DNA of 64,000 bases, taken from assembly GCA_022571215.1 (NCBI GenBank), contig JACZYG010000002.1, positions 118,332 through 182,331 on the forward strand. Reading direction: 5' to 3'. A program made the translations under genes and the position numbers. This document shows, in pieces, positions 43,417 to 52,906 of this stretch; positions within the stretch are counted from its first letter, which is position 1, and every line of letters starts with the position of its first letter. This DNA is from Fidelibacterota bacterium (lineage in GTDB: Bacteria; Fidelibacterota; SORT01). The notes under the pieces were generated by a model, which saw nothing but the letters and a program-made list of their open reading frames with translations, was not told the origin of the DNA and ran no database searches.

Positions 43417-44625
43417 TTAAGTTTTCTTTTTCAAAATTACTTTTTTAATAGCTCTTTTACTTGCGTTGATTATCCTGAAAACTCTATCGCCGACAAGAAT
43501 TTTTTCTCCGATTCCCGGAATTTTACCGGTTAAAAATGTCAGCAGACCGGCGATAGTTTCATATTCGCCATCAGGGAAAATTATATCCAATTCTTCCTTT
43601 AGCAGATCGAGCTCCGCATCGCCGTTTATAATAATATCTCCGTTCGCCAGCTCTCTGAAGGGGAGACTCTCATCGTGGTCTTCAAGATCGAACTCACCGA
43701 ATATCTCTTCAAGTATGTCCTCTATCGTCATTATTCCGGCTGTTCCGCCATACTCGTCCACTACCACTACCACACTCTGTTTATCTCTTTGCATCTCCTC
43801 TAATATTTCATCAACCGGTTTGGATTCAGGTACGTAACGGACATCTCTCACTATCGGAAGCTCAAAATTGTCACTGTTTATGAGGTCTTTTAACAGGACT
43901 ACTCCGATTATGCGGTCAAGAGTTTCCTTGTAAATTAGAATTTTCGAATGATCGGATTTTTTGAACTCACCGATTATACTCTCTTTCGTAAAATCGGAAG
44001 AGACAGAATCTATATTTGTTCTGGGTGTCATCACTTCACCTGCGGTCACTTCGTTAAAATTCAACAGATTGGTTATGATTTTACTTTCATGTTCGTCGAT
44101 GATGCCCTGTTCGCCGATTTCGTCAAATAATATCCTTAAGTCATCCTTCGAGAACGCCTTATGAATATCATCGCTGCCGTCTTCTTTAAAAATATTAAGC
44201 TTTCCTATAAGTTGAATGGTGCCGATTATCGGGTAAAGCAGGTATTGAAAAGCTTTGAGAAAAGGGGCTATTAACGTGACGCTTACCGCGGCTGTTTCTC
44301 TGCCGATGGTTTTAGGCAGTATCTCCCCAAATATAAGTATCACAACGCTTATCACGAGAAGTACCGCCCAGATGGGTAGATATTGAATGAGAGCCACGGT
44401 AGCAAATGAAGTGGTCATTATGTTGGCAATATCCGTTCCAACAAGCGATGTGCTCAAGAAAGTTTCCGGATTGTCCAGAAATTTGAATGCCGTATCGGCG
44501 CCGCGCACTTTTCTCTTTTGCTGCACCTCTAATTGGATCTTATTAACCGTTACAAATACCGTCTCGGCCATCGAGAAAAAAGCGGAGAATAGCAACCCTA
44601 CAGCTGCTATCAATAATTCTATCAA
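43417..44625 (-). CDS. CNNM/CorC-family membrane protein (hemolysin family)
   Basis: A 402-residue protein in standard order: an N-terminal DUF21/CNNM membrane domain (residues ~1-185; ETVFVTVNKIQLEVQQKRKV, FLSTSLVGTDIANIMTTSFA), two CBS domains (~200-330; TPRTNIDSVSSDF, VVVVDEYGGTAGIMTIED), and the C-terminal CorC_HlyC transporter-associated domain (INGDAELDLLKEELDI). The family is linked with magnesium and cobalt export or homeostasis and is often misnamed hemolysin. The ion specificity is not readable. Confidence 0.93.
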   Translation of the reverse strand: MIELLIAAVGLLFSAFFSMAETVFVTVNKIQLEVQQKRKVRGADTAFKFLDNPETFLSTSLVGTDIANIMTTSFATVALIQYLPIWAVLLVISVVILIFGEILPKTIGRETAAVSVTLIAPFLKAFQYLLYPIIGTIQLIGKLNIFKEDGSDDIHKAFSKDDLRILFDEIGEQGIIDEHESKIITNLLNFNEVTAGEVMTPRTNIDSVSSDFTKESIIGEFKKSDHSKILIYKETLDRIIGVVLLKDLINSDNFELPIVRDVRYVPESKPVDEILEEMQRDKQSVVVVVDEYGGTAGIMTIEDILEEIFGEFDLEDHDESLPFRELANGDIIINGDAELDLLKEELDIIFPDGEYETIAGLLTFLTGKIPGIGEKILVGDRVFRIINASKRAIKKVILKKKT

Positions 44626-44764
44626 TATGTTCTTTTCAATTGCGTTCTACCTGCAGGTAATGATACTCAGTTCACCGGATATATTCAACCGATATTTAAG
44701 GGGAATCAATGAATTTTATTGATTATCTTTCATCTGATAATTATGCTTTGTTTGTTAAACCCGC

Positions 44765-47233
44765 TTGGAGTATAAACTGTTTAAACATTTGAAAACTATA
44801 CTGTTTACAATTATCGCAGTTACGACTTTAACGATTAATATCGGCGCTCAGGATATATCGGGTCTCCAATTGCCTTTTGAATCCGTTGCGACAACGAATA
44901 GCGCATCTTCTATCGCATGGAATCCCGCCGGTCTCGGATTCGATAACGGAAGCGGGTTCAACATCGCTCAAACTCATTTCTCCCGCGATCTGTTTCGTGA
45001 TACCGGATTATATTTTGCGGGCAAAGGACTTGGTTATTCGGTTGAATTGCTGGGTAGTGATAAATCAAGGACTAAACAGACGATTGCAGCCGGTTTCGGT
45101 GGAGATGACACTTTTTCATGGGGATTCGGATATTCCTGGTTCAAATCAGCTGACCGAAGATATAGAGCGCTCAACGTACGAACTGTCGCTTTTACATCCC
45201 GACCCTGGAAATTTCTCTCGATGGCGGGGAAATGGAACTCGATAAGGGGCACCAATTACCCAGAAATAAGATTTGTTGGACCAATTCCTCCCAAACCTCA
45301 AGATAATTATCGGATTGGAATCGGTCTGAGACCATTTGGTAATAATATCACCATTACAACCGATCTAAATGTTGATAAGAAATCAGCCGGTAACGTTTCC
45401 ACTCTGATTTACGGGTTGGAAATCTGGTCGAATAAAGGACTGAGTGTCAATGCGATGTACGATGAACTCGGTAATTATGAATTCGGTTTAGAGATAGGAT
45501 TTCCAACCAAGAGTTTAAGGAACAGCAATTCATTTGATGATGCCGGAGAGTATCTTTCCTCAACTATAGTATTAGACTCACGTGAACATTTTAGGGAAAC
45601 TAATCTACACACGAAGGGAAGGTACCTGAAATTAAATTTGAAAGGCGATATTCCCGATAGCCCGCAGAGAGGCTATTTCTTCTCAAGAGGACCGCGCACA
45701 ACCGCCGAATGGGTTCGTTTGATAGAAAAGGCGAGAGGCGACGACTCTGTCAATGGAATTATCTTGAATATCGGAAGGTTCGGAGGGGGAATGGCAACGG
45801 TCTCCGAGATTCGAAATGCCTTGCTCCGCTTCAAAGAAGATGGAAAAAATGTTATCGTGTACGCCGAAATACTGACCGGAAAAGGTCTTCTCTTAGCCTC
45901 TGCGGCTGATATGATAATAATGAACCCATCAGGTTATCTATACTTTACCGGTCTGACAGCAAGCATCTCTTACTATAAGGGTCTGCTTGATAAAATTGGC
46001 GTGGAAGTAGAATATATTCGGGTAGGAAGGTATAAGAGCGCGGTCGAGCCGTTTTCATTTGATTCAATGTCATATTCTTTTAGAGAAGAGCTTGATGCCA
46101 TCCTTGATGATTATCAGAATTATTATATTGATGGTATCAGCGAAGGGAGAAACCGATCCAAAGACGATATAAGAATGTTACAGGATAACGGTCCTTTCAC
46201 GGCATCCGAGGCGCTGAAGAGTGAACTTATCGATAAGATCGCATACGAAGATGAGATTGATGAGATCATCAAAAAGAAATACGGCTTGAAAAGCATAGTG
46301 AAAATCAAGGCTCGCGACTACGAAAAACGGAAGAAGTTAAAAAGAGAGTGGAGCGACAAAAAGAAGATTGCGATAATTCATTTATCAGGAGCGATTATTC
46401 CGGGTGAAAGTAGAGGCGGGAGCCTATTAGGCGCAAAAACCGCTTCAAGGATCATTAAATACGCCCGTAAAGACCCTTCTATAAAAGCCATCATATTGCG
46501 GATTGACAGCGGTGGCGGAACAGCTCTCGGAGCTGATATTATTTGGAATGAGTTAAAGCACGCTAAGGGTAAGAAACCGATTATAGCAAGTTTCGGAGAC
46601 ATCGCCGCTTCAGGAGCATATTACCTTGCGATGCCGGCGGACACTATCCTTGCCGAAAAAACGACGTTGACCGGTTCTATCGGAATATTCATGGCGCTGC
46701 CGAAGGTAAAAGAGCTATATAAAAAACTCGGCATTCGGCAGGAAGTCATTAAGCGGGGTAAACATTCTGACATATTATCCGCCAATCGGATGTGGACAGA
46801 AGAGGAAAAAGAGCTTTTTCAGAGACAAATTGACGAGCTATATCAGGATTTCGTTAATAAGGTATCAGAAGGCAGGGGTATGACTTCGGTGGAAGTCGAC
46901 AGCGTAGGAATGGGGCGACTTTGGACTGGTGAAGACGCTTTGGATATCGGTCTCATAGATGTGATCGGAGGGATGAGGGAAGCGGAAGATCTGTCGTTAA
47001 AAATGACCGGATTAAATAGAGAAGATGTGGAATTCGTAACATTCAGCGCGTCAAGACGTTCTAAAATCGGCATAGGGACTCTATTAAAAGAGTCTGTCAG
47101 CAATAAATTTTATACCGATGATCCGTTAATCGAGGCAATTATAGAAGAGATCGGTTTTTATGGCGATCTGCTCACGTTGATGAAGGAAGCGGGATTAATG
47201 TTAATGCTGCCCTATGAATTGGAAATAGAATGA
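44765..47233 (+). CDS. sppA: SppA (peptidase S49) fused to an N-terminal outer-membrane-barrel-like domain
   Basis: Some 818-822 residues. A signal segment (HLKTILFTIIAVTTLTINIGAQ) leads into ~260 residues that resemble FadL/PorV-type barrels: ATTNSASSIAWNPAGLGFDNG, then alternating strands such as TFSWGFGYSWFKSADRRY and NVSTLIYGLEIWSNKG. From about 280 the protein is a two-domain (67K-type) SppA. The catalytic lysine is near residue 424 in GRYKSAVEPF and the catalytic serine near 616 in DIAASGAYYLA, with HLSGAIIPG and the ILRIDSGGGTALGAD glycine loop before it. SppA normally digests cleaved signal peptides in the membrane. The start is drawn at TTG 44765; CTG at 44777, six bases after GGAG, is an alternative. 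Its stop overlaps murQ. Confidence 0.88.
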   Translation: MEYKLFKHLKTILFTIIAVTTLTINIGAQDISGLQLPFESVATTNSASSIAWNPAGLGFDNGSGFNIAQTHFSRDLFRDTGLYFAGKGLGYSVELLGSDKSRTKQTIAAGFGGDDTFSWGFGYSWFKSADRRYRALNVRTVAFTSRPWKFLSMAGKWNSIRGTNYPEIRFVGPIPPKPQDNYRIGIGLRPFGNNITITTDLNVDKKSAGNVSTLIYGLEIWSNKGLSVNAMYDELGNYEFGLEIGFPTKSLRNSNSFDDAGEYLSSTIVLDSREHFRETNLHTKGRYLKLNLKGDIPDSPQRGYFFSRGPRTTAEWVRLIEKARGDDSVNGIILNIGRFGGGMATVSEIRNALLRFKEDGKNVIVYAEILTGKGLLLASAADMIIMNPSGYLYFTGLTASISYYKGLLDKIGVEVEYIRVGRYKSAVEPFSFDSMSYSFREELDAILDDYQNYYIDGISEGRNRSKDDIRMLQDNGPFTASEALKSELIDKIAYEDEIDEIIKKKYGLKSIVKIKARDYEKRKKLKREWSDKKKIAIIHLSGAIIPGESRGGSLLGAKTASRIIKYARKDPSIKAIILRIDSGGGTALGADIIWNELKHAKGKKPIIASFGDIAASGAYYLAMPADTILAEKTTLTGSIGIFMALPKVKELYKKLGIRQEVIKRGKHSDILSANRMWTEEEKELFQRQIDELYQDFVNKVSEGRGMTSVEVDSVGMGRLWTGEDALDIGLIDVIGGMREAEDLSLKMTGLNREDVEFVTFSASRRSKIGIGTLLKESVSNKFYTDDPLIEAIIEEIGFYGDLLTLMKEAGLMLMLPYELEIE

Positions 47234-48159
47234 CGGTGAGACAGAAAACCGAAGTCGACAGTTCACTGATGGCATCTCTTACAACCGAGCTGCGGAACCC
47301 GAAAAGTATGGAAATTGACGCTCTTTCCGTTAGGGAAATACTCGAATTGATAAACAGCGAAGACAAATTGATTACCGATGTTGTCGCCGAAGAGATCGGA
47401 AATATTGAAATCGCAGTAAACTATGTCGTCGAGTCGCTCCGGGCAGGCGGAAGATTGATATATGCGGGAGCGGGAACAAGCGGAAGGCTCGGAATACTTG
47501 ATGCGACAGAAATCCCGCCCACCTTCTCGGCAGATCCGAATATGGTGCAGGGTATTATCGCAGGGGGAATGGATGCTTTGGTTCGTTCGATAGAAGGGGC
47601 GGAAGATTATCCCGAAGACGGCAAAAGGGACATTATGGAGAAAAATGTCTCGGAAAAGGATGTGGTCTTCGGAATTGCCACAAGCGGCCGGACTCCCTAT
47701 GTGCTCGGCGTTCTCGAAAAGGCGAAAGAATTGGGGGCAAAAACGGTATTTCTCTCCTGCAACAAGGTAAACGAAGCCGATATAGACGCGGATCTGATAA
47801 TATCTCTGATAGTAGGCCCTGAGGTCGTAACCGGTTCTACCCGAATGAAAGCCGGCACGGCTACAAAACTCGTTTTAAACATGGTAACGACTACCGCAAT
47901 GATAAAACTCGGTAAGGTATATGGAAACCTTATGGTGGACCTGAAGGCTGTGAACAATAAATTGGTGGACAGAGCCTGTAGAATACTCGGTATACTCACC
48001 GGCATCGGTCACGATGCGGCGGAGAAGGTACTGACCGATGCGGAAATGAGTCTCAAGGTGGCTATCGTTATGCAGCTTGGAGAGATGAATCGCGCGCAAG
48101 CGAATCAAAAACTTGATGAGGTAAATGGTATAGTTAGAAATGCGGTTAATCTATCATGA
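47230..48159 (+). CDS. murQ: N-acetylmuramic acid 6-phosphate etherase
   Basis: A 309-residue SIS-domain enzyme that removes the lactyl ether from MurNAc-6-phosphate to give GlcNAc-6-phosphate. Signatures are YAGAGTSGRLGILDATEIPP, GDM-type ADPNMVQGIIAGG, the SIS loop GIATSGRTPYVLG, and GSTRMKAGTATKLVLNM, then LTDAEMSLK. It overlaps sppA and anmK by four bases each, forming a peptidoglycan-recycling pair with anmK. The ATGA junctions imply translational coupling. Confidence 0.97.
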   Translation: MTVRQKTEVDSSLMASLTTELRNPKSMEIDALSVREILELINSEDKLITDVVAEEIGNIEIAVNYVVESLRAGGRLIYAGAGTSGRLGILDATEIPPTFSADPNMVQGIIAGGMDALVRSIEGAEDYPEDGKRDIMEKNVSEKDVVFGIATSGRTPYVLGVLEKAKELGAKTVFLSCNKVNEADIDADLIISLIVGPEVVTGSTRMKAGTATKLVLNMVTTTAMIKLGKVYGNLMVDLKAVNNKLVDRACRILGILTGIGHDAAEKVLTDAEMSLKVAIVMQLGEMNRAQANQKLDEVNGIVRNAVNLS

Positions 48160-49316
48160 TCGAATCGCTTGACTTGCTTTCCGCTAAAGAGGAACGAATC
48201 GTAGCGGGATTGATAAGCGGGACGTCAATGGACGGCGTTGATGTGGTTATCTGCAAACTATCGGGGAGCGGTGTCGAAACCGTTTGGGATCTACTATATT
48301 TTAATTCATACCCCTACAGCGATGTTCTGCGAAAAAAAATAATTGATACGCTTAAAGGCACAGCCGAAGATGTTTGCAGATTGAACTTTGATCTTGGCAA
48401 GGAATTCTCTTTTCAATTAAAAATAGCATTCGAGGAGTCGGGAATTGATGTTGAACAATTGGATCTCATCGGTTCTCACGGTCAGACAATTTATCATGTC
48501 AACGGACATTCGAGCTTACAGGTGGCTGAAGCATCGGTGATGGCAGAAGATTTCGGAGTGCCCGTTATTTCAGATTTTCGTGTCAGAGATATTGCGGCGG
48601 GAGGGAACGGAGCTCCTCTCGTGCCTTATTTGGACTATCTGCTTTTTGGGAAGGACGGGGGAAAATTACTGCTTAACTTAGGCGGTATAGCCAATTTCAC
48701 CATAATTCCTTCGGCAGGCGGTAATCCGGACACCGTAAGAGCATGGGATACGGGTCCCGCCAATATGTTGATAGATTTAGCCACGATATACATCTCTGAG
48801 GGTAAAGAGAAATTCGATGAATCAGGAAAATACGCAGCCGGAGGAAAAATAAATGGTGATTGGATGAGCCATTTAATGGCGCATCCTTTCGTCACAAAAT
48901 CTCCTCCGAAGTCAACCGGCAGGGAAGATTTCGGCGAGGAGTATTTTCAGTCTCTTTTGACCGCTTTTAATGTAAATACCGAACAAGATAAGCTGGACCT
49001 TATAGCAACCGTTACCCGATTTACGGCGGAATCGGTCTATTCAAATTTTATCGCTTTTTCCAACACGGGTGACGATATATCCGAGCTGATAGTGAGCGGC
49101 GGAGGGGTTAACAATGCGGTAATTATAAGCCATTTAGAAGAGTTATTTTCAGCTGTAAGTATAAAAAAAATAGATGATTACGGAATATCGTCAGATGCGA
49201 AAGAAGCGTTTGCGTTTGCTATTCTCGCAAACGAATTTATATCGGGAAACCCAACAAATATCCGATCCGTAACGGGCGCTGGTAAGCGGGTAATGTTGGG
49301 CAAACTAACAGTGTGA
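48156..49316 (+). CDS. anmK: Anhydro-N-acetylmuramic acid kinase
   Basis: A 386-residue sugar kinase of the Hsp70/actin fold that opens and phosphorylates anhydroMurNAc from wall turnover to MurNAc-6-phosphate, the MurQ substrate. Motifs: GLISGTSMDGVDVVICKLSG (ATP phosphate loop), DLIGSHGQTIYH, GGNGAPLVPYLDYLLF, LNLGGIANFTI, and AWDTGPANMLID, followed by the C-terminal LIVSGGGVNNAVI. The length is standard. It is directly coupled to murQ. Confidence 0.97.
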   Translation: MIESLDLLSAKEERIVAGLISGTSMDGVDVVICKLSGSGVETVWDLLYFNSYPYSDVLRKKIIDTLKGTAEDVCRLNFDLGKEFSFQLKIAFEESGIDVEQLDLIGSHGQTIYHVNGHSSLQVAEASVMAEDFGVPVISDFRVRDIAAGGNGAPLVPYLDYLLFGKDGGKLLLNLGGIANFTIIPSAGGNPDTVRAWDTGPANMLIDLATIYISEGKEKFDESGKYAAGGKINGDWMSHLMAHPFVTKSPPKSTGREDFGEEYFQSLLTAFNVNTEQDKLDLIATVTRFTAESVYSNFIAFSNTGDDISELIVSGGGVNNAVIISHLEELFSAVSIKKIDDYGISSDAKEAFAFAILANEFISGNPTNIRSVTGAGKRVMLGKLTV

Positions 49317-49338
49317 AAGGAGGAACAAGTTAAGGCGT

Positions 49339-50703
49339 ATGGACGTTAACCCATATATTTTTAGGGAATATGATATCAGAGGTGTGGTGGAAGAGGACTT
49401 CCCCCCCGAAGTAACGGAGCTGCTCGGTAAAGGGTTCGGTACGTTTGTAAAAGAGAAAGCGATAGATAAGATCAGTCTCGGGGGAGATGTTCGCCTGACA
49501 ACAAAGGCTCTCAAAGAAGCATTCGCTAAAGGAGTGCTGTCAACGGGAGTGAACATAGTCGATATAGGCATTATCCCCACGCCCGTCAGCTATTTTAGTA
49601 TTCATCATCTAAAACTTCAGGGCGCGGTACAGATAACCGGAAGTCATAATCCGCCTGAATTCAACGGGTTCAAGATGACTCTTTCTACGGGAGCGGTCTA
49701 CGGAAAACAGATATTCTCTATAAGGGATATTATTGATTCGGGAGAATTCGCAGAAGGTGAAGGAGTAATGGAAAACAGGGATATAACGGATGAATACTGT
49801 CGGGATATAGTAAATAAGATTAAACTGGATAAGCCGCTGAAAATCATAACGGATTGCGGAAATGGCGCGGGCGGTTTAGTCGCTCCGAAAGTTTTACGGG
49901 AAATAGGATGCGAAGTGGATGAGCTGTTCACCGAGCCGGATGGAACATTCCCGAATCACCATCCGGATCCAACGGTAGAAAAATACATAAAGGTATTGAT
50001 AGAAAAAGTAAAAAACGGCAATTATGACTTCGGAGTGGCGTTTGACGGCGATATGGACCGGATAGGAGTAGTTGATAACAAAGGGAATATCGTCTGGGCG
50101 GATTACCTTATGGCTCTGCTCGCGGAAGAAGTGCTTGCGAAGGGACGGAAGACAATAATCTTTGACGTGAAATGTTCTCAAGGCTTATCCGAGCGGATAA
50201 TAGAACTCGGCGGTGATCCGCTTATGTACAAAACGGGGCATTCACTGATAAAAGCGAAACTGAGAGAGTTGAACGAAGATTTTGCCGGAGAGATGAGCGG
50301 TCATATCTTCTTCGCTGATGAGCATTACGGTTATGACGATGCTCTATATGTAACCGCGAGGCTTGCGCGTTTCATGTCAAGAACAGAAGACTCTATGTCA
50401 GATAAAATGGCAACGCTTCCGAAATATTATTCAACACCTGAGATGAGATTAAACATTTCTGATGACAAGACCAAATTCGAGATCGTTGAAAAGGCGATCG
50501 AATACTTTACAAATAATTATGATTGTGACACTATTGACGGAGTACGAATACAATACGGTGACGGTTGGGGGCTTGTAAGAGCTTCAAATACACAACCCGT
50601 GATTGTGGTGCGGTTTGAAGCAAAGACTGAAGAACGTCTCGCAGAAATTAAAGATGAAGTTATTGGAAAACTCATGGAATATGGCGAAATTCAGTTAGAT
50701 TAA
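49339..50703 (+). CDS. Phosphomannomutase/phosphoglucomutase
   Basis: A 454-residue alpha-D-phosphohexomutase interconverting hexose 1- and 6-phosphates. Active-site phosphoserine loop: QITGSHNPPEFNGFKM. Metal loop: AFDGDMDRIGVVD with three aspartates. Sugar loop: GEMSGHIFFADEHYGYDD. Phosphate-binding loop: RASNTQPVIVVRFEAK. It is of the bifunctional ManB/AlgC type used for exopolysaccharide, LPS and sugar-nucleotide precursors. AGGAGG lies about 16 bases before the ATG, rather far. It precedes polyprenyl synthase and the sugar-phosphate isomerase on the same strand. Confidence 0.95.
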   Translation: MDVNPYIFREYDIRGVVEEDFPPEVTELLGKGFGTFVKEKAIDKISLGGDVRLTTKALKEAFAKGVLSTGVNIVDIGIIPTPVSYFSIHHLKLQGAVQITGSHNPPEFNGFKMTLSTGAVYGKQIFSIRDIIDSGEFAEGEGVMENRDITDEYCRDIVNKIKLDKPLKIITDCGNGAGGLVAPKVLREIGCEVDELFTEPDGTFPNHHPDPTVEKYIKVLIEKVKNGNYDFGVAFDGDMDRIGVVDNKGNIVWADYLMALLAEEVLAKGRKTIIFDVKCSQGLSERIIELGGDPLMYKTGHSLIKAKLRELNEDFAGEMSGHIFFADEHYGYDDALYVTARLARFMSRTEDSMSDKMATLPKYYSTPEMRLNISDDKTKFEIVEKAIEYFTNNYDCDTIDGVRIQYGDGWGLVRASNTQPVIVVRFEAKTEERLAEIKDEVIGKLMEYGEIQLD

Positions 50704-50724
50704 TTATTTAACAAGAGTAAAGAA

Positions 50725-51705
50725 TTGGACTATTCGGATAATCAGACTCTGGAAAATTTCAGAAACGCCATAGAGGCGAAACTTTCCACTATCGCAAAAT
50801 CGTATAAGCCTAATTCATTGTATGAACCGGTTCGTTATGCGGTGGAAGGAGGAGGAAAACGTCTTCGACCGGTAATAGTTTTAACGGCATGCGAAGCGAT
50901 GGGCGGTAATCCCGAAGACGCTCTTGATGCGGCTGTTGCGGTGGAATTATTGCACACCTTCACATTGGTTCATGATGACATAATGGATGCTGACACCTGG
51001 CGAAGAGGAAGAGAATCGGTTCATAAAAAATGGAATTCATCCTCCGCCATTCTATCGGGAGATGCTTTACTCGTACTGGCATATCAGTCGTTGATGAGAA
51101 CAAAGACGGATGATATCGCAACTCTGTTAAAGCTGTTCAACGATGGAGCGTTGGGAGTTTGCGAGGGACAAGCGCTCGATATTGAATTGGAAAATAAAGA
51201 GGATGTTTCGAATTCGGAATACCTTAATATGATCGAAAAGAAGACCGGTATGATGATTTCGATGGCTGTGTCAATAGGAGCGTTGATAGGGGGCGCAGGC
51301 TCTACCGATTTAAAAAAATTCAAGTCGTTCGGATTAGCGCTTGGTAAAGCGTTTCAACTTCAGGATGATTATTTGGAGATCACTTCTTCCAAATCCGTGA
51401 TGGGGAAAAGTCTCGGCAGTGATCTCACAAAAGGAAAGAAAACATTCCTGCTTATCAATGCTCTGAAAATGGCTAACGAAGAACAGCATGACGCATTGAA
51501 GAGAATAATAAATAAGACGAGCATCACATCTGTCGAATTGAGCCATGTGAGAGACATCTTTGAGGAGTGCGGTGTTTTAGACCTTACGAAAAGTATCATA
51601 AAGGAAAATATCAGCGCTTCCCGTGAAAGTCTTGATTTCTTAGATGCGAAGAACCGAAAAGATTTACTCGAGATAACAGAACTTATTCAGAGTAGAAAAA
51701 ATTAA
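50725..51705 (+). CDS. Polyprenyl (farnesyl/geranylgeranyl) diphosphate synthase
   Basis: A 326-residue all-helical trans-isoprenyl synthase that condenses isopentenyl diphosphate onto an allylic primer. It has GGGKRLRPVIVLTAC, the first aspartate-rich motif VHDDIMDADTWRRG, and the second QLQDDYLEITSS near 210, plus SLGSDLTKGKKTFLL. The residues ahead of the first DDxxD (LLHTFTLVHDD) suggest a medium-chain product; farnesyl or geranylgeranyl diphosphate is likely. Translation starts at TTG. The product may feed quinone, carotenoid or undecaprenyl synthesis. Confidence 0.94.
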   Translation: MDYSDNQTLENFRNAIEAKLSTIAKSYKPNSLYEPVRYAVEGGGKRLRPVIVLTACEAMGGNPEDALDAAVAVELLHTFTLVHDDIMDADTWRRGRESVHKKWNSSSAILSGDALLVLAYQSLMRTKTDDIATLLKLFNDGALGVCEGQALDIELENKEDVSNSEYLNMIEKKTGMMISMAVSIGALIGGAGSTDLKKFKSFGLALGKAFQLQDDYLEITSSKSVMGKSLGSDLTKGKKTFLLINALKMANEEQHDALKRIINKTSITSVELSHVRDIFEECGVLDLTKSIIKENISASRESLDFLDAKNRKDLLEITELIQSRKN

Positions 51706-51728
51706 TATATTAAGGATAATTTTTGTAA

Positions 51729-52787
51729 ATGAATATTAGCGAACTGAAATTAGAATACGATAAATCCGATATGTACAGCGTGATTTCAAATATGCCCGAT
51801 CAAATAAGGGAAGCGGTAAAGTTAGCTGAAGGTTTCCACGTGAATATTGATACCGAATCAGTGTCGAGCATTCTATTCGCAGGCATGGGCGGTTCAGCCA
51901 TAGGGGGCGATCTGGTTCGTTCGATATTGGAGGATGAATGCAAACTCCCTATCAGCGTAGTTAGAAACTATAATCTTCCGAGGTGGGCGGGAGAATCAAC
52001 CTTAGCGCTGATAACAAGTTATTCGGGTAACACGGAAGAATCTCTTTCCGCGTATGACGACGCAAGGGAAAAAGGATGCAAGATAATTTGCATAACAACG
52101 GGTGGAAAGTTACAGGAACTTGCCAATAATGATGAAGTACCCGTGCTGATTATACCGGCAGGACTACCGCCGAGAGGCGCAATAGCCTACAGCTCAATAC
52201 CATGGCTGTTGATATTTGCGTCTTTAGGCATAATTAAAAATAGATCAAACGATATTGAGTCAATGGCTGTCGAGCTTGAAAAAGTCATCAATGAATATGG
52301 AAATTATGATTTAGAGCGGGTAAATTTGCCGCTATCTATCGCAAAGAAGGCGGTCGGTAAAATTCCTTTGATATACGTCTCGACCGGCGCTTTCAACGTG
52401 ATCGGCAAGAGGTGGGTAAATCAAATCCAAGAGAATGCAAAGATGCTTGCCTATACAAATGAGCTGCCTGAAATGAATCACAATGAAATTGTGGGCTGGC
52501 ATCTTACCGGACAATCGAAGGAAAGCGTCTTGCCTATATTTATAATTTCAAATAGTCATCATCCAAGAGTGAACTTGCGTTTTGATATTACATCCAGTCT
52601 TGCTGAAGACAAAATAGGAGAAGTTGTAAGGATCAATCCCGCCGATGATAAGCTTATCGTTCAATTATTTTCATTGATTGTAATGGGAGATTTCTTCAGT
52701 TACTATCTTTCCTTGTTGAATAATGTAGACCCCGGACCTGTGGACATTATTACGGAATTAAAAGAGCAACTCGGGGCAAGAAATTGA
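51729..52787 (+). CDS. Bifunctional phosphoglucose/phosphomannose isomerase
   Basis: A 352-residue SIS-domain protein of the archaeal-type PGI/PMI family. It has the first SIS motif FAGMGGSAIGGDLVRS near 57, ITSYSGNTEESLSAYDDA for sugar phosphate, GLPPRGAIAYSSIPWLL, NQIQENAKMLAYTNELPEMNHNEIVG (split), with the catalytic glutamate and histidine. The enzyme converts both glucose- and mannose-6-phosphate to fructose-6-phosphate. It ends with DIITELKEQL. Gene order with the phosphohexomutase suggests supply of activated mannose or glucose. Confidence 0.93.
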   Translation: MNISELKLEYDKSDMYSVISNMPDQIREAVKLAEGFHVNIDTESVSSILFAGMGGSAIGGDLVRSILEDECKLPISVVRNYNLPRWAGESTLALITSYSGNTEESLSAYDDAREKGCKIICITTGGKLQELANNDEVPVLIIPAGLPPRGAIAYSSIPWLLIFASLGIIKNRSNDIESMAVELEKVINEYGNYDLERVNLPLSIAKKAVGKIPLIYVSTGAFNVIGKRWVNQIQENAKMLAYTNELPEMNHNEIVGWHLTGQSKESVLPIFIISNSHHPRVNLRFDITSSLAEDKIGEVVRINPADDKLIVQLFSLIVMGDFFSYYLSLLNNVDPGPVDIITELKEQLGARN

Positions 52788-52794
52788 AAAGAGC

Positions 52795-52823
52795 TTGACA
52801 TGTTTATCATGCACAGATAACTT
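52795..52823 (+). promoter_or_regulatory. Weak possible promoter of the DUF151 gene
   Basis: TTGACA (52795-52800), 17 bases, then TAACTT (52818-52823). The -35 is perfect, the -10 poor. The GTG start is at 52907. Confidence 0.3.
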
Positions 52824-52906
52824 TTGATATCCATATTTATTGGATAATATTGGTTGTCGCATAGAAATACTTTCGACCGTCAAAGAAAAAAATTAGGAAC
52901 AGATGA

